A stretch of 64,000 nucleotides of DNA from Alteromonas sp047556435 (GCF_047556435.1 NZ_CP180210.1:868001-932000); one strand, 5' to 3'. Numbered from the stretch's first letter, positions 8,406 through 17,274 are shown. Numbers and translations: made by a program. The notes: generated from the letters alone by a model not told the origin.

Positions 8406-9608
8406 ATGGTAATTAACGATCTTCTCTGGCGGCGACCGCGCCATTACATGGATGTCGATGAAACCCACGACCACGTGCACTGGGTGGAACTTTTCTTCGA
8501 CCTGATCCATGTAGTGACAATTTTCATTCTGGGGAATTACCTGTCCCATCATCTGGGGTGGCAGGGATTCTGGGTGTTTACGGGACTGTTCCTGGCGATT
8601 TTCTATGCCTGGGCAGACAGTTCGGTCTATAACTCGCTGTATATCTCCACGGACATGCCGCATCGCGTGGCGATGGCACTTCAGATTGTCACGATGATGA
8701 TCATCGCGGCGGCGATTCCCGACGTGGGCGGTGAAGGCTGGATGTATTTCGCGCTGGGCTATGCGTTGAATCGGACGCTGACGGCCTATCTTTACTGGCG
8801 GGCGCGCTGTACCGACAGCGCGGCCAATACGCTGGCGCAGGAACAGGGGCGGAATTTTTTCGTGTTGGCCGGGTTGTTCGCGCTGTCGGCTTTTTTGCCC
8901 ACACCGGTCGCCTACTGGGTCTTTGCCGCCGGCGTGGCAGCAATCCAGCTTCAGTACATGCTGCCGCGCGTGGGCACGCTCCGCTTCGAACGCTTTGTGC
9001 CTCAACTCGGACACATCTCGGAGCGCTTCGGCCTTCTGATGTTGATCTTGCTGGGTGAAGGCTTCTTTAAGCTGGTGGTCACGCTGGCCGACAAGGGCGT
9101 CTACAGAGTAAGCGCGGGTACGCTGTTCAATGTGACCATGGGCGGCTTGTCCCTCTTCGCGCTGGCCTGGGTTTATTTCGACTGCGCCGGCAATGCAAAA
9201 CCGAAGAACCGCACCAGTGCCGTGCTGCTGAGATACTGGCTTGCTCACATCGCGATTTTGTGGAGCGCGGTGACGATTGGCGTTGCGCTGGCCGGAGAAG
9301 TCTACGTCGGCTTGTGGGAGCCTTATCCGGCCGGTTACGGCGCGCTTGGCTCGGTCGGCCTTGCGGTTTTTTTAGCTTCGCTATGGGCGCTGCATCGAAC
9401 CGTGGCTGATGCCGATGCCACCGGCAACTACCACAGCGCCGGTCTGAGGCTGTTCGGCATTGTCATGGCGCTGGTTGTATTAGCCGTTCATCCCTTCGTG
9501 CCGTCGATTGTCGGCAACGGGCTTTGGGTCCTGGCGCTGTTCTCGCAGATTTGTGTGCCGATTTTTCAGGCGGTAAGAGATGCGCGCCGGTCTAATAAAA
9601 TGCTGTGA
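8406..9608 (+). CDS. LtrA-family (low temperature requirement A) membrane protein
   Basis: A 400-residue polytopic inner-membrane protein of the LtrA family (PF06772), first linked to growth at low temperature in Listeria; its molecular function is unknown. The family N-terminus VHWVELFFDLIHVVTIF is seen at about residues 24-40, followed by about ten hydrophobic segments; YALNRTLTAYLYWRAR and LMLILLGEGFFKLV are typical of the family. Codon third positions are markedly richer in G and C than in the flanking lysC and GGDEF genes, which suggests recent acquisition. It is likely co-translated with the 41-codon ORF before it. The antisense 330-codon frame is a by-product of the G+C bias. Confidence 0.85.
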   Translation: MVINDLLWRRPRHYMDVDETHDHVHWVELFFDLIHVVTIFILGNYLSHHLGWQGFWVFTGLFLAIFYAWADSSVYNSLYISTDMPHRVAMALQIVTMMIIAAAIPDVGGEGWMYFALGYALNRTLTAYLYWRARCTDSAANTLAQEQGRNFFVLAGLFALSAFLPTPVAYWVFAAGVAAIQLQYMLPRVGTLRFERFVPQLGHISERFGLLMLILLGEGFFKLVVTLADKGVYRVSAGTLFNVTMGGLSLFALAWVYFDCAGNAKPKNRTSAVLLRYWLAHIAILWSAVTIGVALAGEVYVGLWEPYPAGYGALGSVGLAVFLASLWALHRTVADADATGNYHSAGLRLFGIVMALVVLAVHPFVPSIVGNGLWVLALFSQICVPIFQAVRDARRSNKML

Positions 9609-9904
9609 TGGAACATGGCTACGGCCATGCAATTTGACAGTTAGCCGTCAGGGATTTGATGCGTCCTTCCTATGCGCATGCGCATGCGCTCCGCAAAGCC
9701 ATGACGTTGTCAGGGCAATCTTACTTTTATTGACATGTGTTAGGTGACAAATTTCGTTTTGAAGATGGCGAAGCGTATGAAGTCGAAGTGGGGGACTACC
9801 ACCGAGTGAGAAGAAGACGATTGAGAGTTCTATCCGATTAGAGATACCTCGGACCCCAAAATGCTTGCACGCACTTGTAATCATGTGATTGCAGAAATTC
9901 TGAG

Positions 9905-10102
9905 TCTGCACGTGGCTTGGAGAATTTTCCCGAAAATGCCATCACGATTGCCGGCAATGGGCTTGGTGATGAGATGGTACTAATCCGAGAAGGTGCCTCG
10001 TTTAAGCCAAATGTGTATTTATGGCTGTATGAAATGGGGAAGCTTGAAGAGCTAGTGAGTTCGTTCCATGCTATCAGAATGGTTATCGAGACGTGGTTTT
10101 AG
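9905..10102 (+). pseudogene. Possible remnant of an SMI1/KNR4 (SUKH) protein
   Basis: An open frame without ATG reads GLENFPENAITIAGNGLGDE and then a tail with NVYLWLYEMGKLEELVSSF. The pattern of a loop with GNG-GD followed by a strand and a hydrophobic xYxWxxE segment resembles the C-terminal half of SMI1/KNR4-fold immunity proteins. The N-terminal half is missing, and the only start in frame is a TTG at 9917 without a binding site. The assignment rests on my reading of a weak pattern and could be wrong. Confidence 0.35.
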
Positions 10103-10327
10103 CTTTACCGAATGTTCGCTTTGCGACCAGAGCTACGGGCGGCCAATTTCTTGTGGCAACCTCCAGCTACAGTATGAGTAAGGTGGTATGACCACTGCTA
10201 ACTTTTAAGCATCCCCGAGGAAGTTATCTTTATCTGTGCTCTCACTCGCTCACATCGCTGGTCGTGAAATACCTCGGGTGAATCGTCGCTTGCGGCGAGA
10301 GGGCAGAGCCCTTGGAACAAGCGCTTC

Positions 10328-10364
10328 TATTTTTACACACCGAATTACACACTATGTAAAAATA
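10328..10364. repeat. Imperfect inverted repeat, 12-base arms
   Basis: Arms TATTTTTACACA (10328-10339) and TATGTAAAAATA (10353-10364) are complementary at 11 of 12 positions with 13 bases between them. It has no adjacent gene start and no T tract beyond the arms. It could be an operator, a protein-binding site or an end of a lost element. Confidence 0.5.
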
Positions 10365-10408
10365 ATGAATGCCCCAAAAGGCTCTGCTCATGGGACACTC
10401 ACTCTCTC

Positions 10409-10430
10409 AGTGAATTACATAATATTCACT
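10409..10430. repeat. Inverted repeat, 7-base arms
   Basis: AGTGAAT (10409-10415) and ATTCACT (10424-10430) are perfectly complementary with eight bases between. It lies 45 bases after the larger inverted repeat. Function unknown. Confidence 0.45.
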
Positions 10431-10643
10431 ATATACTACAAATGGCCTCTTTTTTGTATCTGGAGGAGGTCATTCAGGCACGCAGCGGGCAAACCTATCT
10501 TATTAGTCTGGCACATCGAGACCTTCACAAAGCCAACGCCTGAAAAACATTCTGCCAAAAAGGCGCTACGTCGTAACCGTTGTTGTATAAGGGGGAGGGT
10601 TGCTTTTGTAACTCAATGCCTGGTAACGCTGCCTTAACGCAGG

Positions 10644-12290
10644 TCAGGTCTGCGCTTCAGGCTTTGCCTTAACCGCTGCGTTATCTGGCTTTGTGTCTGC
10701 GGCTTTAACCCGGTTTCTTCCCTGGTTTTTAGCCTCGTACAGGGCCCTGTCGGCAAGGTCAAACAGCGCTGTAATGTCCAGTGTTTCTGAAGTGGGCTTG
10801 GTAGCCACGCCTACGCTGATAGTCAGATATGTAGAAAAATCCGGCGTATCCAGCGGGATTTGTAATTGCTCAATGGCAATCCTCAGGTTATTGGCGACTT
10901 GCACCGCATCTTCCAGCACTGTGTTTTGCAGTATCACAACGAATTCTTCGCCCCCGAAACGTGCAACCATATCAGTGGCACTATGGGTAAGTTGTTCCAG
11001 TGTTCTGGCAACTTGCGCCAGTGCCTGATCACCGCGTGCATGCCCGTAGGTATCGTTAAATGCTTTGAAATGATCAATATCCACAATCAACATGGATAGT
11101 GATCGCATTCGGGTGGCTTTATGGCTGGCTATATTACGCAACTGAATGTCGAGATAGCGGCGGTTCCCCAGTCCTGTCAATGGATCGGTATTGCTGAGCT
11201 TTTGCAGTTTAATATTTCGCGAAACAAGCTCGCTGCGTTGTTTGCTGATTAGTGCAAATAATTCATCCATCCGTCTGCCAAGCTTGTGCAGCTCATTATG
11301 TCCCTTGAGGTTAGTCCTGCCAGAAAAATCGTCATGGCGCATCGCCTGGCTGACATTGCCAAGCAGCCGTTGAATTGGGGTGAGTAATTGAAAATGTACG
11401 TAGCTGAAAAACAGCAACAGTATTGTCCCTGAGATGAGTAGTCCGGCAACTAGCGACATATCGAACAACGAGTTTTCATAGGGATGTGTACGCTGTTGAA
11501 TGCTTAGCGTAAACACGGGATCTGCGCCATGGTTTCTTACCACAAGCACGAGCTTTCCGTCGTGGGCCTGTACGGTGTTTTCGTCAATACTTGCATACTC
11601 CTGAGCGTAGTTGAGATGTTCTGACGTCAGTGAGTCGCCAAAACTCAGTGTGATGTCATTCTCAATCCCTGGTGTCAGTAAGGCGATGAAGTTGTCATTG
11701 ATATATCGCCACAGTAGTGCGGTACCGGCGTAGGGACCGGATTCGTCCGAGCGTAAAATGGTGTGTGATATGACCAGAGCTGGCTTCTCATTGATTAGTG
11801 CGAATTGCACGTTGCTGCGAAGCTGAGCATCTTCATCCTCGCGAGTGTCGAACAGAAACCCCTGGCGATAGGCATTGGAAGCATTATCGAATACGTCTGC
11901 TTTCATGGGAGAGAAATTCTCGTCGACGCTGCTTCCTGCGATGCGTGCCGGATTGCGGTCGTAGAAGTACCACCCATTGATGCCAAGGCGCTGAAAGGAG
12001 GCGCCGATAATATAGTTCTCGTTAAACCAGTCTACATCGTTTTGCTGCGTAGCCTGGTACATTTGATCCCACACGGCGTTGTCGTAAACCAGGTTTACCA
12101 GTGATGCTATTTCCTGCTGAAATTGCGAGGCCACCCGACGAATATCAAGATAGTCATTTTGCTTCGCCATCTGGTTAAATGCCGGCAGGATCCATACGTA
12201 ACGTATGAATGCCTGGGTGGCGAGAATAGACAGGCAGGCCAGAAGAACGGCCGCAATCAGTTGGGTTCGTAAACGGCTGGGTTTATACAT
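10644..12290 (-). CDS. Membrane diguanylate cyclase with CHASE4-like sensor
   Basis: Makes cyclic di-GMP from two GTP in response to a periplasmic signal. Order of domains: membrane segment at about residues 10-30; periplasmic CHASE4-like domain at about 45-240 (DNAVWDQMYQ and INGWYFYD-type motifs); second membrane segment around 275-295; HAMP linker with NELHKLGRRMDELF; GGDEF domain to about 530. The active-site loop is intact as GGEEF at residues 446-450, so it should be catalytic. The RxxD inhibitory site that normally precedes it by five residues is not present (SATD). GGAG lies five bases before the ATG. The C-terminal tail is a short charged extension. It stands alone; the ligand is unknown. 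Confidence 0.88.
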   Translation of the reverse strand: MYKPSRLRTQLIAAVLLACLSILATQAFIRYVWILPAFNQMAKQNDYLDIRRVASQFQQEIASLVNLVYDNAVWDQMYQATQQNDVDWFNENYIIGASFQRLGINGWYFYDRNPARIAGSSVDENFSPMKADVFDNASNAYRQGFLFDTREDEDAQLRSNVQFALINEKPALVISHTILRSDESGPYAGTALLWRYINDNFIALLTPGIENDITLSFGDSLTSEHLNYAQEYASIDENTVQAHDGKLVLVVRNHGADPVFTLSIQQRTHPYENSLFDMSLVAGLLISGTILLLFFSYVHFQLLTPIQRLLGNVSQAMRHDDFSGRTNLKGHNELHKLGRRMDELFALISKQRSELVSRNIKLQKLSNTDPLTGLGNRRYLDIQLRNIASHKATRMRSLSMLIVDIDHFKAFNDTYGHARGDQALAQVARTLEQLTHSATDMVARFGGEEFVVILQNTVLEDAVQVANNLRIAIEQLQIPLDTPDFSTYLTISVGVATKPTSETLDITALFDLADRALYEAKNQGRNRVKAADTKPDNAAVKAKPEAQT

Positions 12291-12744
12291 GAATGCTCCA
12301 GTGATACCAATTCGATGTGTCGAAGAGAGAATCGATACAGATAACCAAAAACCGAATAATCCATGCGAGTAGCGTTTTGTCGGTACTGTCTTTATACAGA
12401 ATTACACTGTGTGCAACTATACTGCCTAAGTATAATTGCAAATAAATAAAGTGCTCTGAGAATTGATTCAGTGCCAAGGCTGTCAGTGCGCGGAGTGCTG
12501 GCGCGGTCGTCGTTTTACATGACTGACTAAAATCCACTAAGTGCGCTCGTTCTGGAAAAATCAATCGTGCAGACAGTAAAAACATTGCCATAGCGCAATG
12601 CAACCCAGCAGGGAAAGTGCGCCCCGAAGGTAAAGATTTCGGGCTAACGAGCGCAATATAAAGCGAAGGCGAGTGTCCTGTCAGCAAACCGCCGGACAAC
12701 AAAAAAGGGGCCGTAAGGCCCCTTAATAAGTCAGATGGATGAAT
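12291..12744. other. 454-base gap with a hairpin and a terminator
   Basis: Contains the terminator of the chemotaxis gene (12701-12724) and, at 12618-12655, a two-part hairpin: outer TGCGC/GCGCA and inner CCCGAA/TTCGGG. A minus-strand frame of 139 codons (12702 to 12283) runs through the terminator hairpin and overlaps the next gene start, so I do not treat it as a gene. Confidence 0.5.
12701..12724 (-). terminator. Intrinsic terminator of the chemotaxis receptor gene
   Basis: Read on the minus strand, AAGGGGCC, a four-base loop, GGCCCCTT and a further run of T residues. It begins about 20 bases after the stop codon of the receptor gene. Confidence 0.9.
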
Positions 12745-14769
12745 TTACACTTTAAACTGACGAATAGACTGCTGGAGCTCCTCTGCAAGTCTTGCCACTT
12801 CATGACTTGACTCAGATGTTTGCTGCGCACCTGCAGTGGTCTCTTCAGCGATGCCCACAATGGTTTCCAGTTTCTCACTGATTTCGTGGGATACGGTATT
12901 TTGTTCACGGGCTGATTGTTCAATCTGCGAGCTTACATCATGGGCTTTGTGAACTGCATCAGAGATGATATCCAGAGCTTGTGTAGCACGTTCTGTTTGC
13001 TCCACACACACTGCCGTTTGCTCTTTACCCTGATTCATCACGGCTACCGCTTTTTCTGCACCTGCCTGCAGCATTTCGATCATCGCATTGATTTCCTGCG
13101 TCGACTCCTGCGTACGGCTTGCCAGGGTGCGAACTTCGTCTGCTACTACCGCAAAGCCGCGACCCTGTTCGCCGGCCCGGGCTGCCTCAATAGCGGCGTT
13201 AAGCGCAAGCAGATTGGTCTGGTCTGCAACACCGCGTATGACATCCAGAATGCCACCGATAGAGGCGCTGTCCTGGTGCAGTTTATTGATAACTTCTGCC
13301 GCATCCTGGACGTCTCTTGCCAGTACTTCTATCGTATTGCGGTTCTCAAGAGAAATCTTACGCACGTTTTCTGCTTCGGCATCCGCGTGACGAATCTGGC
13401 TAAGAGTATCCTCTGCATTCTGCATAACCAACTGTGAGGTTGAGTGCATTTCTGTGGTCGCTGTTGCCACTTGCGAGATTTGTGACTTCTGATCCTGAAT
13501 ACTGTGGGTGGTTTGTGAGGTTACAGTAGACGTTTGCTCTGATGCCGCCGCAAGCTGTTCGGCGCGGGTATTGATACCTGTGATAAGCGACTTCAGATTG
13601 CCGATAAGTTTGTTACAGTTACGCGCCAGTTGACCGAACTCGTCTTGCGCAGAATCATCCATGCGCTGTGTCAGATCGCCCGAAGATGCAATGTTAAGCA
13701 GCTCATTTACGCGATTTAGCGGACGGGTAATCGCATTGACCGTGATGAACCCGATCACCGCAGCAATAGCGATAGACGCAAGTACCACAACAATAACGAA
13801 GATATTGCCATTGGAAACTGCACTATTAACCTGCGCATCGATATCAGAAGCTTTTTGATTTGCGAGGGTTAATAAGCGCTCCAGTTCGACCGTGGCTTGC
13901 GCGATGTTTTCGTCTGACGCCATCAATGCCTGCTCTGCGGCGTTTCTGTGTTCTAGGCGGTCAACCTGTAACTGCAGCACACCATCGTTGGCGGTAATTG
14001 CGTTCAGTGCATCAGATACCAGCGTGTTAATTTCATTCAGCGTGCCTGAAGCATCCTGGCCGTCTGCCGCACTTACCATGTCAGAAAGCAGGCCGGCGAC
14101 GCGTTCAACAACCAGCTCGACTTCATTACCAATGGTTTGTGAGCGTATCAGTGTTTGTGTTTTTACGTATTCGTAGGAAACAGTAAGCAGTGACAGCAGG
14201 GAGGTTTCAAGCTCGCTACCAACGCGGGCTGCTTCCTGAAGGTCTTCGTTGTCACGAACGGCCTGCATGTCGGAGAAATCCAGCAGATACGTGGATGCGT
14301 CATCAGCATTGTCTTCAGCCACGCCCAACTGATCATCAATTTCGTTACGCATACTCATATAAGCGCGGTGGTTGTTATACATCGTCTGGACATTGTCGAT
14401 GTATTCATCGTAACTGGCTTTAACAGTGTTTAACGACTGCTTCAATTCCGGATCATTGCTGACAGCTTTCGCCAGAAGCGCATACTGCTGCTCAAAGTTT
14501 TCCTTGCTTTGATTGAAACTGGCTTCTTTTTCTTCCAGGCCGCTAAGATCTTCTTCTATGTAGGCCTCGAAGGTGAGTCGTCCCATGTTCAGGAAACTGG
14601 CTTTCAAGGCGTTACTGCCAGACAGAGTGGGCAGTGCTACCTCATTCACTTCATCTGTCGCCGAACCGACGGAGTTCAGGTTATAGAGTGAGACGGCGCT
14701 GATAACAACCAGCAATAAGCTGATAGCAACGAAGCCGCCAATGACCCGCATGGCTACTGTAATTCTCAT
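12745..14769 (-). CDS. Methyl-accepting chemotaxis protein
   Basis: Transmembrane chemoreceptor that signals to CheA/CheW. A membrane segment at about residues 8-30 is followed by a roughly 300-residue all-helical periplasmic sensor, long enough for a double four-helix (HBM-like) module. A second membrane segment (IFVIVVVLASIAIAAVIGF) follows, then HAMP and the cytoplasmic hairpin with the invariant tip DQTNLLALNAAIEAARAGE. The chosen ATG at 14769 has AGGAG five bases upstream; the longer reading frame to 14850 has none. The protein has 674 residues and ends in QQSIRQFKV without a CheR-binding pentapeptide. It is monocistronic with its own terminator. The ligand cannot be told. Confidence 0.92.
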   Translation of the reverse strand: MRITVAMRVIGGFVAISLLLVVISAVSLYNLNSVGSATDEVNEVALPTLSGSNALKASFLNMGRLTFEAYIEEDLSGLEEKEASFNQSKENFEQQYALLAKAVSNDPELKQSLNTVKASYDEYIDNVQTMYNNHRAYMSMRNEIDDQLGVAEDNADDASTYLLDFSDMQAVRDNEDLQEAARVGSELETSLLSLLTVSYEYVKTQTLIRSQTIGNEVELVVERVAGLLSDMVSAADGQDASGTLNEINTLVSDALNAITANDGVLQLQVDRLEHRNAAEQALMASDENIAQATVELERLLTLANQKASDIDAQVNSAVSNGNIFVIVVVLASIAIAAVIGFITVNAITRPLNRVNELLNIASSGDLTQRMDDSAQDEFGQLARNCNKLIGNLKSLITGINTRAEQLAAASEQTSTVTSQTTHSIQDQKSQISQVATATTEMHSTSQLVMQNAEDTLSQIRHADAEAENVRKISLENRNTIEVLARDVQDAAEVINKLHQDSASIGGILDVIRGVADQTNLLALNAAIEAARAGEQGRGFAVVADEVRTLASRTQESTQEINAMIEMLQAGAEKAVAVMNQGKEQTAVCVEQTERATQALDIISDAVHKAHDVSSQIEQSAREQNTVSHEISEKLETIVGIAEETTAGAQQTSESSHEVARLAEELQQSIRQFKV

Positions 14770-15243
14770 CGGAACTCCTGATGTGACACTGTTATTGTTA
14801 TGAAGATTTCTCTCGCAGTGAATTTTGGCAAAAAAATAGTATAAATTCACTACCGAACTTACACTTTTCCTGCACCGAACCTGTTGTGAAAAATCTAACC
14901 TGATTTTTTTATCGACATTACAATAAGATACTTAAGCCCGCTTATGCTAATTAGCGAAAAAGATCTTACAGGTTTTACCACTATACCGGAAAATCCAGGG
15001 ATGGTACGAATAACTCTGTTGCTGCCACAACCGGAAGCCGGGGCTCGGGCGTGGTTTGCTAACATGTCGACATATGTGAAAGCTCACCGGCGTGCAGATG
15101 CTTAAAAGCACGTTATGCCGGGGAGAGCCCGAATATTCGTTTGTTGCGTCAGGCGTCTTAACCGAAGCAGTTGCAATCACCTTCATCCGCTGTCATACAA
15201 CATCGCGGTCAGGTTGAGAGACATTGGGATAAACCAGACTGTG
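14770..15243. other. 474-base gap, nothing supported
   Basis: Upstream region of the chemoreceptor gene and downstream region of apaH. Two short opposing frames (79 codons minus, 81 codons plus) have no family or binding site. No clear terminator for apaH is visible. Confidence 0.5.
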
Positions 15244-16059
15244 TTAAGCGCTAACGCTGATGCGTTTACCCGATTCAAGATGAAGCGCTGTCATTGTCTG
15301 ACCCCAGACATAACCGGTATCAAGTCCAATAAACTGATCGTTTCGGGTTTTCCCGTTTAACGCTGCCCAGTGACCGAACACCACTTTCTCGTCTTTCTGC
15401 AGCAAGTTATTTGGACACTGATACCAGGGGATCAGGTTAGAAGGTGAGTCCATTGGCGAACCTTTGGCATCAAATTCCAGAGACTGGTCGGCCTTTAAAA
15501 AACGCATTCGTGTGCAGGCATTAATTATAAAACGAGCACGATCATTTCCTTTCAGGCTCTCTTTCCAGCGTGTGGGCGAGTTGCCGTACATGTTTTTTAG
15601 CATGGCTACCCAGTCATCGCTTTTCAATGCCTGGCTGATTTCGTCACTTAACGACACCAGCTTAGACACTGACCATAGTGGATACAGTCCGGCATGAACC
15701 ATCACATGCTTTTCATCAATTTGAGAAGCGAGCGGAAAATGACGAAGCCACTGAATGATATCCGGGAGCTCCGGAGAATTGAGCAGGTTGTCCATGCGAT
15801 CACTTTTCTTCACTTTGCGGATCCCTTGTGTCACCGCCAGTAAGTGTAAGTCGTGATTGCCTAAAACAGCGTGGAACCGGTCACCGAGTCCCATCAGTAA
15901 TTTAACCGTTGCCAGTGAATCTTCCCCTCTGGCAACCAGATCCCCAACGGCGAATAAGCGATCGGTAGCGGCAGTAAAGCCGACTTTGTCGAGAAGCGCA
16001 TTGAGGCCGTCTGCACAGCCCTGAATGTCACCAACAATGTAGGTATTTCCGGTTGTCAT
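15244..16059 (-). CDS. apaH: Symmetrical diadenosine tetraphosphatase
   Basis: Hydrolyses Ap4A to two ADP and, in E. coli, also removes Np4 caps from mRNA. The metallophosphatase motifs are in order near the N-terminus: VGDIQG, VGDLVARGED and LGNHDLH. The 271 residues and the NLIPWYQCP and LDTGYVWG stretches fit ApaH. It is the last gene of the lptD-surA-pdxA-rsmA-apaG-apaH run, 13 bases after apaG, so it is probably part of that transcript. Soluble, cytoplasmic. Confidence 0.95.
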   Translation of the reverse strand: MTTGNTYIVGDIQGCADGLNALLDKVGFTAATDRLFAVGDLVARGEDSLATVKLLMGLGDRFHAVLGNHDLHLLAVTQGIRKVKKSDRMDNLLNSPELPDIIQWLRHFPLASQIDEKHVMVHAGLYPLWSVSKLVSLSDEISQALKSDDWVAMLKNMYGNSPTRWKESLKGNDRARFIINACTRMRFLKADQSLEFDAKGSPMDSPSNLIPWYQCPNNLLQKDEKVVFGHWAALNGKTRNDQFIGLDTGYVWGQTMTALHLESGKRISVSA

Positions 16060-16072
16060 CGGTCCTCAGATT

Positions 16073-16447
16073 TCAGTTTATGACGTTGGGTACGGCCAGA
16101 CGAAAAACGTCAATTGGTGCTCGGAAAAGGCTGCCGTCTGACGCTTGCATTTCGTAATAGCCTTGCATATTACCCACCGGTGTATCAAGGATTGCGCCAC
16201 TGGTGTACTGAAATTGCTCACCCGGTTTAATTACTGGTTGCTTGCCAACCACTCCGCTACCCTGAACCTCCGAGCTTTTGCCGTTGGCATCCGTGATATT
16301 CCAGTAGCGATTAATCAACTGCACCGTTTCATTGCTTTGGTTAATAATTGTAATCTGGTACGCAAACGCATACTGATTAGAATTTTCCGGTAAATGGTCC
16401 GGTAGATAGCGGGTCGATACCTGTATGACGATAGTGGGATCGTTCAT
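16073..16447 (-). CDS. apaG: ApaG protein
   Basis: A 124-residue beta-sandwich protein of the ApaG/DUF525 family; in bacteria its exact role is unclear although it is linked to Ap4A metabolism and metal resistance by context. Family motifs are visible: the YAFAYQITIINQS strand pair, VQLINRYWNITD, GSGVVGKQPVIKPGE and the GYYEMQ segment. It starts two bases after the rsmA stop codon and precedes apaH, the conserved order. Confidence 0.94.
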   Translation of the reverse strand: MNDPTIVIQVSTRYLPDHLPENSNQYAFAYQITIINQSNETVQLINRYWNITDANGKSSEVQGSGVVGKQPVIKPGEQFQYTSGAILDTPVGNMQGYYEMQASDGSLFRAPIDVFRLAVPNVIN

Positions 16448-16449
16448 CG

Positions 16450-17274
16450 CTATTCTGCCGGCCAGTCTTTCTCGGTGACGGCGTTGGCAATTGCTGCAAA
16501 GTCCGCCAGAGACAATACTTCTGCGCGAGCGGTAGGATCCAGGCCAAGCGCCACTATCTCGTTTTCATCCAGACAATCTTTTAGTGAATTGCGAATGGTT
16601 TTACGACGCTGATTAAATGCCTGCGCGCAGACTCTTTCCAGTGTAGTGACGGATTTCACCGCAACCGGAGGTGTGGCGTGAGGAACCAGTCTGACAACCG
16701 CGGAATCGACCTTCGGGGGCGGCTTAAACGCGCCGGGAGGAACATTCAGTACCGGCATTACCTGGCAATAATATTGCGCCATCACAGACAACCTGCCGTA
16801 GGCTTTTGAGCCTGGCCCCGCTGCAAGTCGTGTAACCACTTCTTTTTGCAGCATAAAGTGCATATCTTTGATGTCACCGGTAAAGTCGAACAGGTGAAAC
16901 ATCAGCGGCGTTGAAATATTGTAGGGCAGATTGCCAAATACACGCAGCGGCTCATCAGGTTGACTGGAGTTTGCCAGTACAGACGAAAAATCCAGCGTCA
17001 GTGCATCCTGTTCAATAATCGTCAGCTTGTCGCCATGAAAGGGATGATGACGTAAACGTTTGGCCAGATCTCTGTCCAGCTCAACGACAGTGAGCTGATT
17101 CACGCGTTCGCAAACCGGATCGGTAAGAGCCCCGAGTCCGGGACCAATTTCAACCAGATTCTCTCTGTTCTGCGGATTAATGGCAGAGACAATTTTATCA
17201 ATGACATACTCGTCATGAAGGAAATTCTGGCCGAACCGCTTTCTGGCGGTGTGTCCTAAATGTGTTTTACTCAT
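16450..17274 (-). CDS. rsmA: 16S rRNA A1518/A1519 dimethyltransferase
   Basis: Dimethylates two adjacent adenines in the loop of 16S helix 45 during late 30S assembly; loss gives kasugamycin resistance (ksgA). The SAM-binding start RKRFGQNFLHD, the EIGPGLGALTD loop and the catalytic motif NLPYNIST are present. The 274 residues match the family. It overlaps pdxA by four bases (ATGA type) and is followed two bases later by apaG. Confidence 0.96.
   Translation of the reverse strand: MSKTHLGHTARKRFGQNFLHDEYVIDKIVSAINPQNRENLVEIGPGLGALTDPVCERVNQLTVVELDRDLAKRLRHHPFHGDKLTIIEQDALTLDFSSVLANSSQPDEPLRVFGNLPYNISTPLMFHLFDFTGDIKDMHFMLQKEVVTRLAAGPGSKAYGRLSVMAQYYCQVMPVLNVPPGAFKPPPKVDSAVVRLVPHATPPVAVKSVTTLERVCAQAFNQRRKTIRNSLKDCLDENEIVALGLDPTARAEVLSLADFAAIANAVTEKDWPAE

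Larger units (their letters stand above)
9609..10643. other. 1.03-kb gene-poor stretch with inverted repeats
   Basis: No intact gene is supported. It holds a CATGGC/GCCATG inverted repeat at 9614-9629, a 19-base alternating purine-pyrimidine run at 9671-9689, a short open frame 9737-9841 (GDKFRFEDGEAYEVEVGDYH in part) with no recognised family, a possible SUKH remnant at 9905-10102, and two inverted repeats at 10328-10430. The 133-codon plus-strand frame at 10236-10637 has no family, no binding site and odd composition and is not called. Confidence 0.5.

Noticed and set aside
8256..9248. 330-codon minus-strand open frame
   Set aside because: Antisense to the LtrA gene; composition (rich in Arg, His, Gln) and lack of any motif show it is a by-product of G+C-rich third positions.
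10236..10637. 133-codon plus-strand open frame
   Set aside because: Runs through the inverted repeats, has no binding site and no protein-like periodicity; a 33-codon frame at 10442-10543 was rejected for the same reasons.
12283..12702. 139-codon minus-strand open frame
   Set aside because: It starts within the terminator hairpin of the chemoreceptor gene, overlaps the binding site and start of the GGDEF gene and has no family or ribosome binding site.
14947..15360. Opposing short frames between the chemoreceptor gene and apaH
   Set aside because: No family, no binding sites, overlapping each other and the apaH end.
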